From contig JAEZHM010000093.1 of the NCBI GenBank assembly GCA_023416585.1, positions 9,017-73,016 on the forward strand: a stretch of 64,000 bases of DNA, written 5' to 3'. The DNA is from Bacillota bacterium (lineage in GTDB: Bacteria; Bacillota; Clostridia; Christensenellales; Aristaeellaceae). Made by a program: the position numbers and the translations under genes. Numbering within the stretch: the first letter of the stretch is position 1; each line of letters opens with the position of its first letter. Below, piece after piece: positions 24,633-33,056 of this stretch. The notes under the pieces are model-generated. The model ran no database searches, was not told the origin of the DNA, and worked only from the letters and a program-made list of their open reading frames with translations.

Positions 24633-24661
24633 ATATTATCACGCGCAGTATGGGTTGTCAA
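24633..24661 (-). promoter_or_regulatory. Promoter of iscR-iscS-iscU
   Basis: A perfect TTGACA (24656-24661) and TAATAT (24633-24638), read on the minus strand, are 17 bases apart. From 24662 to about 24957 there is AT-rich sequence with no gene or clear signal. Confidence 0.8.
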
Positions 24662-24957
24662 GAGCCGAAATCACAATTTTTGTGAATCAATCGAATGGAG
24701 GCTATCACCTGCCAGGGATGATATGAATTGCTGATACTGGCTGAGAACATGTATGTACTGACAATCTGCAATCGGATGAGCATACTTTCGCCAGCTTATC
24801 GATTAACGAAAGTAAGCGTGCGATTATTAATCGCCCGCCGCCTCTGTTTATTCATAATCTTCTATTTGCATTTGCCTTTGCTATGCTGAATGAATTGCAT
24901 CACAAGATACGTTTTTTTGTGCATCTCAAAACTATTAGCATGATTCTATTTCTGAAT

Positions 24958-25020
24958 ATGGGGATTCTCAAGGGGTAGTATCCCTTGAGCGGGGTCCAGG
25001 GGTAGCGCCCCTGGTGGCGG
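24958..25020 (-). repeat. Dispersed hairpin repeat, family C, overlapping a gene end
   Basis: ATGGGGATTCTCAAGGGG begins the element; CAAGGGGTAGTATCCCTTG and CCAGGGGTAGCGCCCCTGG are two successive hairpins. It provides the last 17 or so codons of the LD-carboxypeptidase gene. Relatives: 2866-2922, 34518-34571, 37240-37280 and 37528-37586. Confidence 0.7.
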
Positions 25021-25942
25021 GAGCAAGGGCGGTAAGCGTGTTGCCTTGGATGCGGTATGGAATATTGAGGGGCAGGGTGATCTTGTCATGGCCGTGGCCG
25101 GCATGAACGGATTGCAGGATGGGTTTATTGGAGGGAAGAAGTTCTTCAAATATTTCCTGTAAGGTGAGGCTGGGCTTGCTTGGATCGCCGCCACAGTCGG
25201 TGAAGTCGCCCAGGATAAAGCCTGCGCACTTTTTAAGCAGGCCCGTATTGCGCAGCTGGGTAAGCATGGCGTCGATGCGGTAGGGTTTTTCGCCCACATC
25301 TTCCAGGAGCAAAATCTTTCCGTCAAGGTCAGGCATGTATTCCGTGCCGAGAAGATTGTTTAAAACAGTCAGGTTTCCGCCTGTAAGGACGCCCTCCGCT
25401 TCGCCTTCCCGAAAGGCTTCAAAAGGCGCTCCATCGGGGTTTTCCATGGGCCCCAATGGGTTTGTATCGCTCATGGCCCGAAGCCATCCCGACCGGCTGT
25501 TGTTTTCCCGAAGCCCCACCGGCCAGTGAGCGCCGGCCATGGGTCCATGAAAGGTAACAAGGCCGCACTTTACTTGAAAGGCGCAGTGCAGTGCGGTGAT
25601 GTCGCTGAACCCAACAAAGGGCTTGGGATTTATCCTAATCATATCATAATCCAGCATGGGCAAAAGCCTGGCCGCGCCATAGCCGCCCCGAAGACAGACA
25701 ACGGCGTCAATATCGGGGTTTGCAAACGCGCTGTTCACGTCATGGGCGCGGAGGCTGTCGCTTCCGGAAAGGTAGCCCCTCTGTTCGTTTAAGCTTTGCC
25801 CCACGGTGACAGCAAATCCCATGCCTTCAAGCAATTGAATGGCTTTTTGCCTGTTTTCTTCCTCATAGATGGGGCTGGAAGGTGCAATCAGCCCAATTCG
25901 GGCTCCAGGCTGCAAGGAGGGCGGCAGGAGTCTTTCGTGCAT
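24968..25942 (-). CDS. LD-carboxypeptidase (peptidase S66 / MccF-like)
   Basis: A 324-residue serine peptidase that removes D-Ala from tetrapeptides in murein recycling, or cleaves microcin-like adducts. The nucleophile is in FVGFSDITALH (about residue 105), the catalytic Glu in LLEDVGEKPYRID and the His in HAGHGHDKITLPLN. The start ATG 25942 follows GGGAG; an in-frame ATG eight codons upstream has no site. The last residues (ATRGATPGPRSRDTTP) are atypical and are encoded by a dispersed hairpin repeat, so the natural C-terminus was probably lost and replaced. Confidence 0.9.
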   Translation of the reverse strand: MHERLLPPSLQPGARIGLIAPSSPIYEEENRQKAIQLLEGMGFAVTVGQSLNEQRGYLSGSDSLRAHDVNSAFANPDIDAVVCLRGGYGAARLLPMLDYDMIRINPKPFVGFSDITALHCAFQVKCGLVTFHGPMAGAHWPVGLRENNSRSGWLRAMSDTNPLGPMENPDGAPFEAFREGEAEGVLTGGNLTVLNNLLGTEYMPDLDGKILLLEDVGEKPYRIDAMLTQLRNTGLLKKCAGFILGDFTDCGGDPSKPSLTLQEIFEELLPSNKPILQSVHAGHGHDKITLPLNIPYRIQGNTLTALAPATRGATPGPRSRDTTP

Positions 25943-26019
25943 GGCAATCTTCTCCCTTCTTTGCATGGCTATCCCGTATAGAGCCCATAATAGGATTGAT
26001 ATCTTACAAGGAGGATGCC

Positions 26020-26742
26020 ATGCTGACCGTATTTTTGCGCTCGGTGATACTGTTTTTGCTGGCGGTGGTCTTTGTCAGGGTCATGGGCAAGCGGCAGGTA
26101 GGCCAATTGCAGCCGTTTGAACTGGTGGTGGCGATACTGATTGCCAACTTGGCAGTTACGCCCATGGCGGATGTGGGTACACCGCTTTTATATGGCATCG
26201 TGCCCATGATGGGGCTTACGGTGCTACATGGTTTGTTCACAATGATCTCCATGAAAAGTCAAAAACTTCGCGAGATCTTCAGCGGCAAGCCAACGGTGCT
26301 CATCAAGGACGGGGTCATTCAGCTTAAAGAGTTGGAAAAGCTGTGCATGAATCTGAACGACCTGATGGAGGAAATTCGTACCGGCGGCGTACTGAACCCT
26401 GCCGATGTAAGTACAGCCATTGTTGAAACAAGCGGCAAGGTCACGGTTTTTCCCAAAGCGCAAAAGCGGCCGGTCACACCGGAAGACCTATCCATTACCA
26501 CAGGGTATGAGGGCCTGCCCATTACGCTGATACTGGACGGAGTGATTGAGAAGAAAAACCTGAATACGGGAAAAATCCCGGAGGAGTGGCTTTATGACAC
26601 GCTGAAGCTCCACGGTTTTGGCTCGCCCAAGGAAGTGCTGTTGTGCAGTCTGGATACCAGCGGCAAAATGTTCCTTCAGGGCAGGCAATTGAATCAATCC
26701 ATGATTGTGGACGCTGTGCCCCCTAATGGGATAGGATGGTGA
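26020..26742 (+). CDS. DUF421 (YetF-like) membrane protein
   Basis: A 240-residue protein with three N-terminal membrane spans (about residues 5-25, 35-53 and 60-78) and a soluble C-terminal domain. The conserved FVRVMGKRQVGQLQPFELVV and the later IRTGGVLNPADVSTAIVE and LILDGVI blocks define DUF421. Function is unknown; many members are made in spore formers. AAGGAGG lies 5 bases before the ATG; the open frame upstream is antisense to the neighbour and ignored. It is paired with the DUF4363 gene 4 bases on, a frequent couple. Confidence 0.88.
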   Translation: MLTVFLRSVILFLLAVVFVRVMGKRQVGQLQPFELVVAILIANLAVTPMADVGTPLLYGIVPMMGLTVLHGLFTMISMKSQKLREIFSGKPTVLIKDGVIQLKELEKLCMNLNDLMEEIRTGGVLNPADVSTAIVETSGKVTVFPKAQKRPVTPEDLSITTGYEGLPITLILDGVIEKKNLNTGKIPEEWLYDTLKLHGFGSPKEVLLCSLDTSGKMFLQGRQLNQSMIVDAVPPNGIGW

Positions 26743-26746
26743 CAAG

Positions 26747-27130
26747 ATGAAGGCTAACACATGGATCGTTGTCGTGCTGCTGGTTTTTATTGTTGCCATA
26801 GGCATCGTTTCCACTGTTGTCAGTTCCAAAGTTTCCCGTGATTTTACGCAGGATCTGACTACGGCGGAGGAAAGCATTCGCAATAAGGATTGGGAAAAGG
26901 CCAAGCAAGCAGTGGACGCAATGAAGAACGAATGGGAAGAAACGTGTGAATGGCTTCAGTTCTGGGTCAACCATGGGGATACGGACGATGTGAGCATGTC
27001 GATAGAGCGGCTTATAGCTGCCATTGAAGTTCAGGATGTGCCCCTGAGCCTGATCACCAGCGCGGAATTGGGAGAATCGCTGCGCCACATCTATCACAGG
27101 GATGCGCTTAGGTTTACCAACATCCTGTAA
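26747..27130 (+). CDS. DUF4363 family protein
   Basis: A 127-residue protein with an N-terminal membrane anchor (about residues 5-27) and a helical extracytoplasmic part rich in Trp, Glu and Lys (NKDWEKAKQAVDAMKNEWEE). This matches DUF4363, a small family regularly encoded after DUF421. The 4-base gap and shared direction make an operon with the preceding gene. It ends 2 bases before the convergent metallophosphoesterase. No enzymatic motif is visible; a structural partner role for the DUF421 protein is the natural guess. Confidence 0.8.
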   Translation: MKANTWIVVVLLVFIVAIGIVSTVVSSKVSRDFTQDLTTAEESIRNKDWEKAKQAVDAMKNEWEETCEWLQFWVNHGDTDDVSMSIERLIAAIEVQDVPLSLITSAELGESLRHIYHRDALRFTNIL

Positions 27131-27132
27131 CG

Positions 27133-27999
27133 CTATTTCCGCTTCAGCGTGATCACATGCAGCTGGGCTGGGGCGAACAGCCTTGCCGGCACCCAGGATG
27201 TGCCCACACCGTTGGAAACAAGGATATCCGCCCTGTTTTCCTGCAGCCAGCCGGAGAGGTACCGGTCGGATACCTTGGTGAATGTGCGAAATAGTGGCTT
27301 GCCAAAGAACGTCACCTGTCCGCCATGGGTGTGCCCGCAAAGGGCCAGGTCAAACCAGTTGGTGGATCCCTCGCTGTTTTTGGTGGCGAAAGCCTCGGGC
27401 AGGTTATCCGGCGAATGGGTGAGGTAGATCACAAAGTCATCCTTCCGCATGGGATAAGCGACCTGGCTTATTAGAGGGAAGCCGTTGTTGTAGTCGTCTA
27501 CCCCGCACAGGTACAGCGCAGAATCGCCTACCCGCACCTCTCTTACGTTATTTACCAGAGGCAGCACACCGGCGTTTATCATGGCGCTTTGCAGCGTGTT
27601 CAGGTTGCTTTCCGGTATGGTCCGGTCATGATTTCCCATCACACCGGCTACTAGCCGTTTGGCATAAATTTTGGGCATGCTTTGGAAAAATTCCACCGCT
27701 CCGTCCGAATCGTTGGCATAATCGCCGCCAAGCAGCACCAAGTCGGCGTTTATGGAATTGATCTTGGCGATCAGTGCATCCACGCGCCCCTGGGAGAAAA
27801 ACGGACCCTTATGGATATCCGACACATAGACGATGGTCAACCCGTTCAGTGCCGGATTCAGGCCATTTACCTCCAGCGCTTTTTGTTCCACATACAGCGT
27901 TCTTGCCTGATAAAAGGGATATATCAGCACAAAGGCCAATAAAGCAAAAGCGATCAGCCGGCTCAGGCAGCCGCCCCTGCGGTGCTTTCCTCTGGCCAA
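27133..27999 (-). CDS. Membrane-anchored metallophosphoesterase (YkuE/YaeI-like)
   Basis: A 288-residue enzyme with a basic N-terminus and a span at about residues 12-30, then a calcineurin-type domain facing outward. The metal-ligand motifs are all present: YVSDIHKG, GGDYAND, GNHDRT, LTHSPD and CGHTHGGQV. Relatives dephosphorylate lipid or nucleotide substrates (YaeI acts on UDP-diacylglucosamine). The start is TTG, with GGAGGGG 6 bases upstream. It follows the AEC transporter gene by 18 bases in one probable transcript. Confidence 0.88.
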   Translation of the reverse strand: MARGKHRRGGCLSRLIAFALLAFVLIYPFYQARTLYVEQKALEVNGLNPALNGLTIVYVSDIHKGPFFSQGRVDALIAKINSINADLVLLGGDYANDSDGAVEFFQSMPKIYAKRLVAGVMGNHDRTIPESNLNTLQSAMINAGVLPLVNNVREVRVGDSALYLCGVDDYNNGFPLISQVAYPMRKDDFVIYLTHSPDNLPEAFATKNSEGSTNWFDLALCGHTHGGQVTFFGKPLFRTFTKVSDRYLSGWLQENRADILVSNGVGTSWVPARLFAPAQLHVITLKRK

Positions 28000-28017
28000 A
28001 GCAATCCCCTCCTGTCC

Positions 28018-28911
28018 TTACAGCAAAAGTAGTATCATCGGTATGGTCAAAACAGACAGGGCCGTGCTGACAGCCACACTTCGGGAACCCAAACGGCCAT
28101 CGCCCTTGTAGTATTCCGCCTGCATGGCGGTGGCGGTGGAACCGGGCATGGCGGAGCACACGAACACCGCTTCCCGAACACCCTGTGGTACACGCAATAG
28201 AATAAGGATGCCCCAAAACGCCAAAGGAAAGACGATCAGGCGCATCAGGCAGGAAAACAGCAGCATGCCATCCTTCAGGTCCGAGGGTATGAGGTCCGCA
28301 AGCCTTGCGCCGATGACGACCATCGCCAAGGGCGTGGTGGTATCACCCAGCATGTTCATGGCATCCAGCGGCACCTTGGGAATGCGGATTGACAGCGCAA
28401 AACAGAATATGCCCAGCAGCACGGCAATCAGTGTTGGGTTCAACAGCGCCTTTTTCAGCGACAGCCCCGATTTGCCGGCGTACAGGTATACACCGATGGT
28501 CCAGGTCAGCAGGTTGAAGGCTGCCGTATACATCACGGCGTATATCATCTTTTCCTCGCCCAGCGCTGCCACGATCAAAGGATAGCCCATATACCCGCAA
28601 TTGGAGAACATGGCCATATGGGTGAACACTGCCCGCCGTGCGGCCGGCTCCTTTTTTGTGTACAGCATGGCCACAGCGCCGCATATAAACATGCTGACCA
28701 TGGCGATCAGAAACGTTTCCGCCAGTTCGCCCATTTGCCCCGGCAAAGCGTCCCGCTGCAATTTGGCAAATGTAAGGCAGGGCAAGGTGAAAAATAGAAC
28801 AAACTTGTTCAGCCCGTCGAAAGCGCCTCTGTCCAGAATACGCACCCTGGCGGCAAAATACCCCAGCGCCATCAATAAAAATAATACGGCCACCTGGGAA
28901 AGAACCTGCAT
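28018..28911 (-). CDS. AEC family transporter (auxin-efflux-carrier type)
   Basis: A 297-residue carrier with about ten membrane spans in two halves; the glycine-asparagine break in MAMFSNCGYMGYPLIVAAL and the matching VCSAMPGSTATAMQA in the second half are AEC hallmarks. Bacterial members carry malate, malonate or other small acids; the substrate here is open. AAGAGG precedes the ATG. A perfect 8-bp-arm inverted repeat lies in the leader (28929-28946), suggesting a dedicated regulator that is not encoded next door. Confidence 0.87.
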   Translation of the reverse strand: MQVLSQVAVLFLLMALGYFAARVRILDRGAFDGLNKFVLFFTLPCLTFAKLQRDALPGQMGELAETFLIAMVSMFICGAVAMLYTKKEPAARRAVFTHMAMFSNCGYMGYPLIVAALGEEKMIYAVMYTAAFNLLTWTIGVYLYAGKSGLSLKKALLNPTLIAVLLGIFCFALSIRIPKVPLDAMNMLGDTTTPLAMVVIGARLADLIPSDLKDGMLLFSCLMRLIVFPLAFWGILILLRVPQGVREAVFVCSAMPGSTATAMQAEYYKGDGRLGSRSVAVSTALSVLTIPMILLLL

Positions 28912-28928
28912 AAGTGTACCTCTTAACC

Positions 28929-28946
28929 GAACGTGTTGACACGTTC
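28929..28946. promoter_or_regulatory. Perfect inverted repeat, operator candidate for the AEC gene
   Basis: GAACGTGT-TG-ACACGTTC has perfect 8-base arms. It lies between the -10 box (28956-28961) and the start codon (28911), where a bound repressor would block transcription. Such a short loop favours a DNA operator over an RNA hairpin. Confidence 0.6.
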
Positions 28947-28955
28947 ATGCCCCCT

Positions 28956-28985
28956 ATTGTACACTATTTCCGACCCCTGCTGCAA
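28956..28985 (-). promoter_or_regulatory. Promoter of the AEC transporter gene
   Basis: On the minus strand TTGCAG (28980-28985) and TACAAT (28956-28961) are 18 bases apart. Confidence 0.5.
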
Positions 28986-29148
28986 CCTGATTGGAATACC
29001 TCTCAGATCATTGTGTGATGGGGAAAAGATTTGTGATTAAGACAATTTTGGTATGATCACAGCTTGAAAAGTTCTGCGGTGTGAAATTAAGTTTTATTAC
29101 TGGCATATTGTGTATAAGAACCGTCCGTCATAAAGAAAGGAGAAGCCT

Positions 29149-29772
29149 ATGCATCCCGATTTCTTTTCCATTGACCCTTGCCCGCTGCTTTCGCCGGTGC
29201 CCGCCGTTATGGTAAGCTGTGCAGGGCAGGAGGGAAATCCAAACCTGATTACTCTGGCATGGGCCGGCACAGTTTGTTCCGATCCGCCCATGGTATCCAT
29301 CAGCGTCCGCAGAAGCCGCTATTCCTATGGCCTGATTGAATCCACAGGGGAGTTTGTAATCAATCTGGTGGATAAAAACCTTGCGAAGGCGGCTGATTTT
29401 TGTGGTGTGAAAAGCGGGCGGGATTTAGATAAGTTTGCAGCCTGCGGCCTGCATGCGATCCCCGCGCCGCCTCTCACGCACGCCCCGGCATTACAGGAGG
29501 CCCCCGCCTATCTGTGCTGCAAGGTGGAAAAGAACCTCCCCTTGGGAAGCCATGACATGTTCCTGGCCCGTATTGTGGGCGTTGCGGTCCGCAATGAATA
29601 TAAGGATGAGAAAGGCTCCCTGCGCCTGGATCAAGCGGGGTTGGTAGCCTATAATCACGGCGTATACCAGGTCCTTGGCGATGTTCTTGGCTTTTTCGGT
29701 TACTCCGTAGCCGGGGAGAAAGTATTAAAGAACCGCATGTCGATATACAAAACAAAACCGAAGAAGCGCTGA
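29149..29772 (+). CDS. Flavin reductase family (FMN-binding) protein
   Basis: A 207-residue protein with the split-barrel FMN fold: PCPLLSPVPAVMVSCAG at the start, LITLAWAGTVCSDPPMVSISV forming the flavin-binding strands, and SRYSYGLIESTGEFVINL after it. Such proteins reduce flavin or bind it as electron carriers in anaerobes. AAAGGAGAAG precedes the ATG. It seems to be a single-gene unit divergent from the AEC gene, 24 bases or more from the next. An extended -10 element TGGTATGAT is present near 29048. Confidence 0.87.
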   Translation: MHPDFFSIDPCPLLSPVPAVMVSCAGQEGNPNLITLAWAGTVCSDPPMVSISVRRSRYSYGLIESTGEFVINLVDKNLAKAADFCGVKSGRDLDKFAACGLHAIPAPPLTHAPALQEAPAYLCCKVEKNLPLGSHDMFLARIVGVAVRNEYKDEKGSLRLDQAGLVAYNHGVYQVLGDVLGFFGYSVAGEKVLKNRMSIYKTKPKKR

Positions 29773-29828
29773 ACCGCTTTTTGTGGTATACTGACAAGAA
29801 GAATACAGGAAGGGAGGGCTCCCATGTG

Positions 29829-30611
29829 ATGCCGCTTATTTGTCCCGGCTGTGGCGGCCGGATGGATATTGAGGCGGAAAGGGAGCTTGTTCCTTTTTCC
29901 TGCCCTTACTGCGCTTTAAAACTTACGCCGCAAAAAAACGGCCAGGCCGTAGTTTTGAAGGCCACGACCGCAGCGCCTGTACACATTATGGACGCTCCCG
30001 CCGGTGCGGACGTCCCGGCACTGCTGCGCAGGGCGCAGGAGGAAAGCGAACCCATTAAGCGGTTCGCGCTCCTTCAAAAGGCGGAGGAAGCTGCGCCAAA
30101 CAATCTGCAGGTGCAAAAGGCGCTTTTGCTGCATGGCCGGCTGCATGAGCGGGACAAACACCGGATCGATTTTTCGGTCATCAAGTGCTACTTGCTGCAC
30201 GTGTTTGAGGAACCGGATGCTTATTCATTTTCCAAACGGGAAGACAAGATAAGGGAATTGATATCTGAAGACCGGCTCGTGAAGGCCATGGATATGGCTC
30301 CAGACGGCCAGGCATTTTTGAAGGATTATCTGACGGCTCTGTCCCAGGAATATATTCACTTGTTTCTCCGGGGCAGCAGCCGGCACATGAAACCCATTTT
30401 CGGGTTTGCTCCGGCCGGTAAGCCGTCCAGACTGCTGGCAGCGCCCGCGGCTAACATGCTTCGCTGCATGCTCAAAGAGCAGGCACTTTCAAATGACCAG
30501 CGAGAAATGCTTACAAGCGCCTTTTATAGGGCTTACGGCATAGAATTCCAGGGTGAGACTTCCTACTTGGATGAGGCGCTGGGTTCTATGGTGGAAAGGT
30601 TCAGTAATTAG
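29829..30611 (+). CDS. Zinc-ribbon protein, unknown function
   Basis: A 260-residue soluble protein. It opens with CPGCGGRMDIEAE and FSCPYCALKL, two CxxC pairs that make a zinc ribbon (residues 5-30), then about 200 helical residues that I cannot assign, including LLRRAQEESEPIKRFALLQ, which has a repeat-like helix pattern. A GTG just before the ATG is also possible; GGGAGGG fits either. It lies 9 bases before a single-pass membrane gene, so the two are co-transcribed. Function unknown. Confidence 0.75.
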   Translation: MPLICPGCGGRMDIEAERELVPFSCPYCALKLTPQKNGQAVVLKATTAAPVHIMDAPAGADVPALLRRAQEESEPIKRFALLQKAEEAAPNNLQVQKALLLHGRLHERDKHRIDFSVIKCYLLHVFEEPDAYSFSKREDKIRELISEDRLVKAMDMAPDGQAFLKDYLTALSQEYIHLFLRGSSRHMKPIFGFAPAGKPSRLLAAPAANMLRCMLKEQALSNDQREMLTSAFYRAYGIEFQGETSYLDEALGSMVERFSN

Positions 30612-30620
30612 GAGAGACGG

Positions 30621-31241
30621 ATGACAAGAAAATCAAACAAACAACAAAGCAAATTGGTTATTGCGCTGCGCAAGGTGCTGGAGCGTATATTTCTGGTCCT
30701 TTTGGTAGCGGTGTGCATTGGCGCATTTTATCTGGCCGTAATCCTGGCGGAAGTGCCTGCCGATCAGGGAGCGCCCGCTGAGAGCTCCGTTCCCCAGGCA
30801 GCGCTAACAGCCGAGCAGCCCAGGCAGATAGGAACCCTGAATGATCTTTCACAACTGGTGGAGCATTTTCCTTCGCCTGTGCTGGCATTGCAAGCAAATA
30901 CCGATCTTGCTTTTTCAGGAGGTGTGGTGAACGACCTGGCCTACAAAGGCTCCTTTGCCAGGCTTGTAACGCTAACCTACCAAACGCAAAACGGGGAAAC
31001 GTTGAAGCTGTACAGCATTTATCCCCTGGATGCCTTCTCCCTCCTGCCCGGTGAGGGATACACGCTTCAAGACAAACTTACCGCCTCGCTGGCCGGTATG
31101 ACCGCAGTCAGGATGGAGAACGCGGAAACAATACGGCTGCACGTAAAGGGGGAAAGCGCGCTATATGCCTTCACTGCGCCAAAGATGGAGGAGGAAGCTT
31201 TAAGCGGAATCTCCCGTCAGGCGATTCTTGTAAAGCCCTAA
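30621..31241 (+). CDS. Single-pass membrane protein, unknown function
   Basis: A 206-residue protein: basic cytoplasmic N-terminus, one span at about residues 23-43, then an exported region that mixes beta-like stretches (ARLVTLTYQTQNGETLKLYS) with helices. No known domain is recognised and there are no cysteines in the exported part. GGAGAGACGG precedes the ATG. It follows the zinc-ribbon gene by 9 bases and precedes the ABC exporter by 45, so the three plus the ManA fusion may be one transcript. Confidence 0.72.
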   Translation: MTRKSNKQQSKLVIALRKVLERIFLVLLVAVCIGAFYLAVILAEVPADQGAPAESSVPQAALTAEQPRQIGTLNDLSQLVEHFPSPVLALQANTDLAFSGGVVNDLAYKGSFARLVTLTYQTQNGETLKLYSIYPLDAFSLLPGEGYTLQDKLTASLAGMTAVRMENAETIRLHVKGESALYAFTAPKMEEEALSGISRQAILVKP

Positions 31242-31286
31242 GAAAATTGGAACTGCCGTACAAAAGGAAAGGATGAAACCTTCTTA

Positions 31287-33056
31287 ATGGAAACCCAGAA
31301 GAAGACCATGAAAACCAGCAAGCTGATCAGGCGGTTTGTACCTTACTACAAAGATTATTGGGGCACCGTGGCATTTGACCTCTTGTGCGCCGCCATGACC
31401 ACGTTGTGCGAGCTTGTTTTGCCGCTGATTATACGCAGCATTACCAACCAGGCTATTGATGATCTCGCGGGGCTTACAGTAAATTTCGTTTTAAAGCTGG
31501 GCGGCCTGTACATCTTTTTACGCATCATCGATGCCGCGGCGGCCTATTATATGGCGTCCGTGGGGCATATCATGGGCAGCCGCATTGAAACCGATATGCG
31601 GCGGGATCTGTTTGCCCATCTGCAGCAGCTGTCTTTTTCTTACTACAGCAATACCAAAGTGGGTCAAATCATGGCCCGTGTCACCGGCGACCTGTTTGAG
31701 GTCACGGAATTTGCCCACCACTGCCCGGAAGAATTTTTTATCGCCGCTATAAAGATCGTTGCCTCCTTTATCATCCTGGCCGGCATGAACATTTGGCTGA
31801 CGCTGATGGTTTTCATTCTGCTGCCGCTTATGCTGCTGTTCGCCCGCATTTTCAACAAGCGTATGCGCAAGGCTTTCATGGATTCACGCCATCAGGTTGG
31901 TGAACTGAACGCCCAGGTGGAGGATAGCTTGCTGGGCATCCGCGTGGTGAAATCCTTTGCCAATGAGCCCATGGAAGAAGAAAAATTCCGGGATGGCAAC
32001 CAGCAGTTTTTGCAGACGAAGCGGATTGCCTACAAGGCCATGGCGGGTTTCCATACCACCACCCGCGTTTTTGACGGGCTGATGTACATACTGGTTGTGA
32101 TCGTAGGCGCGCTGTTTATTATTGGCAGGAAGATTACGCCCGGCGATTACATGGCTTATCTTCTGTATGTGTCTACCCTCTTGACTTCCATCCGCCGCAT
32201 CGTGGAATTTGCCGAGCAGTTCCAGCGGGGCATGACGGGCATTGAACGCTTTTGCCAGATTATGGATGCGCCGAAGGAAATCACTGATGCAGAGGATGCC
32301 AAAGAGCTTCATCATGTCAAAGGTGAAATCGGCTTTGAAAACGTCAGCTTCGGTTATGCAGATGACGGAAAGCAGGTGCTGGCCAACCTGAACTTAAGCG
32401 TGAAAGCAGGGGTGAATGTTGCGCTGGTAGGCCCGTCAGGCAGCGGAAAGACGACGCTGTGCAACTTGATCCCCAGGTTTTACGATGTGACTTCCGGCAG
32501 CATCACCGTGGATGGGCAGGATGTTCGAAGCCTTACCCAAAAGAGCCTGCGGGAAAACATCGGCATGGTGCAGCAGGAGGTTTACCTTTTCTCAGGCACT
32601 GTGTATGAGAACATTGCTTATGGCAAGCCCGGCGCCGCAAGGGAAGAAGTTGAAAAGGCCGCCAAGCAGGCCGGTGCCCATGAGTTTATTCTGGAATTGC
32701 CGGAAGGGTACGACACTTTTGTGGGCGAGCGGGGCGTAAAGCTATCCGGCGGCCAGAAACAGCGCGTTTCCATCGCCCGGGTGTTTTTAAAGAATCCGCC
32801 CGTCCTGATCCTGGATGAAGCCACCTCTGCCTTGGATAATGAAAGCGAGCGCATCGTGCAAAAATCTCTGGAGACGCTTGCCAAAGGCCGTACCACTTTC
32901 ACCATTGCCCACCGGTTGACAACCATCCGTAACGCAACGGTGATTTGGGTGCTTACCGACAAGGGTGTGGAGGAGCAGGGCACCCATGCGGAATTGATGG
33001 AAAAGAAGGGCGTGTATTATAACCTGTACCACATGTATACGGAGGCGGTATCATGA
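31287..33056 (+). CDS. ABC exporter, fused permease-ATPase (MsbA/BmrA class)
   Basis: A 589-residue half-transporter, expected to work as a homodimer. Residues 1-320 hold six membrane spans with long cytoplasmic loops. The ATPase follows: Walker A GPSGSGKTTLCN (about residue 380), Q-loop MVQQEVYLF, signature LSGGQKQRVSIARV, Walker B PVLILDEATSALD and H-loop IAHRLTTIR. Substrate range in this class is drugs, lipids or peptides and cannot be set. The stop overlaps the start of the GNAT-ManA gene by 4 bases (33053-33056), so the two are translationally coupled. Confidence 0.92.
   Translation: METQKKTMKTSKLIRRFVPYYKDYWGTVAFDLLCAAMTTLCELVLPLIIRSITNQAIDDLAGLTVNFVLKLGGLYIFLRIIDAAAAYYMASVGHIMGSRIETDMRRDLFAHLQQLSFSYYSNTKVGQIMARVTGDLFEVTEFAHHCPEEFFIAAIKIVASFIILAGMNIWLTLMVFILLPLMLLFARIFNKRMRKAFMDSRHQVGELNAQVEDSLLGIRVVKSFANEPMEEEKFRDGNQQFLQTKRIAYKAMAGFHTTTRVFDGLMYILVVIVGALFIIGRKITPGDYMAYLLYVSTLLTSIRRIVEFAEQFQRGMTGIERFCQIMDAPKEITDAEDAKELHHVKGEIGFENVSFGYADDGKQVLANLNLSVKAGVNVALVGPSGSGKTTLCNLIPRFYDVTSGSITVDGQDVRSLTQKSLRENIGMVQQEVYLFSGTVYENIAYGKPGAAREEVEKAAKQAGAHEFILELPEGYDTFVGERGVKLSGGQKQRVSIARVFLKNPPVLILDEATSALDNESERIVQKSLETLAKGRTTFTIAHRLTTIRNATVIWVLTDKGVEEQGTHAELMEKKGVYYNLYHMYTEAVS

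Noticed and set aside
24662..24957. Possible gene between iscR promoter and LD-carboxypeptidase
   Set aside because: AT-rich sequence with stops in all frames and no ribosome site; only a small GCGATTATTAATCGC hairpin is visible.
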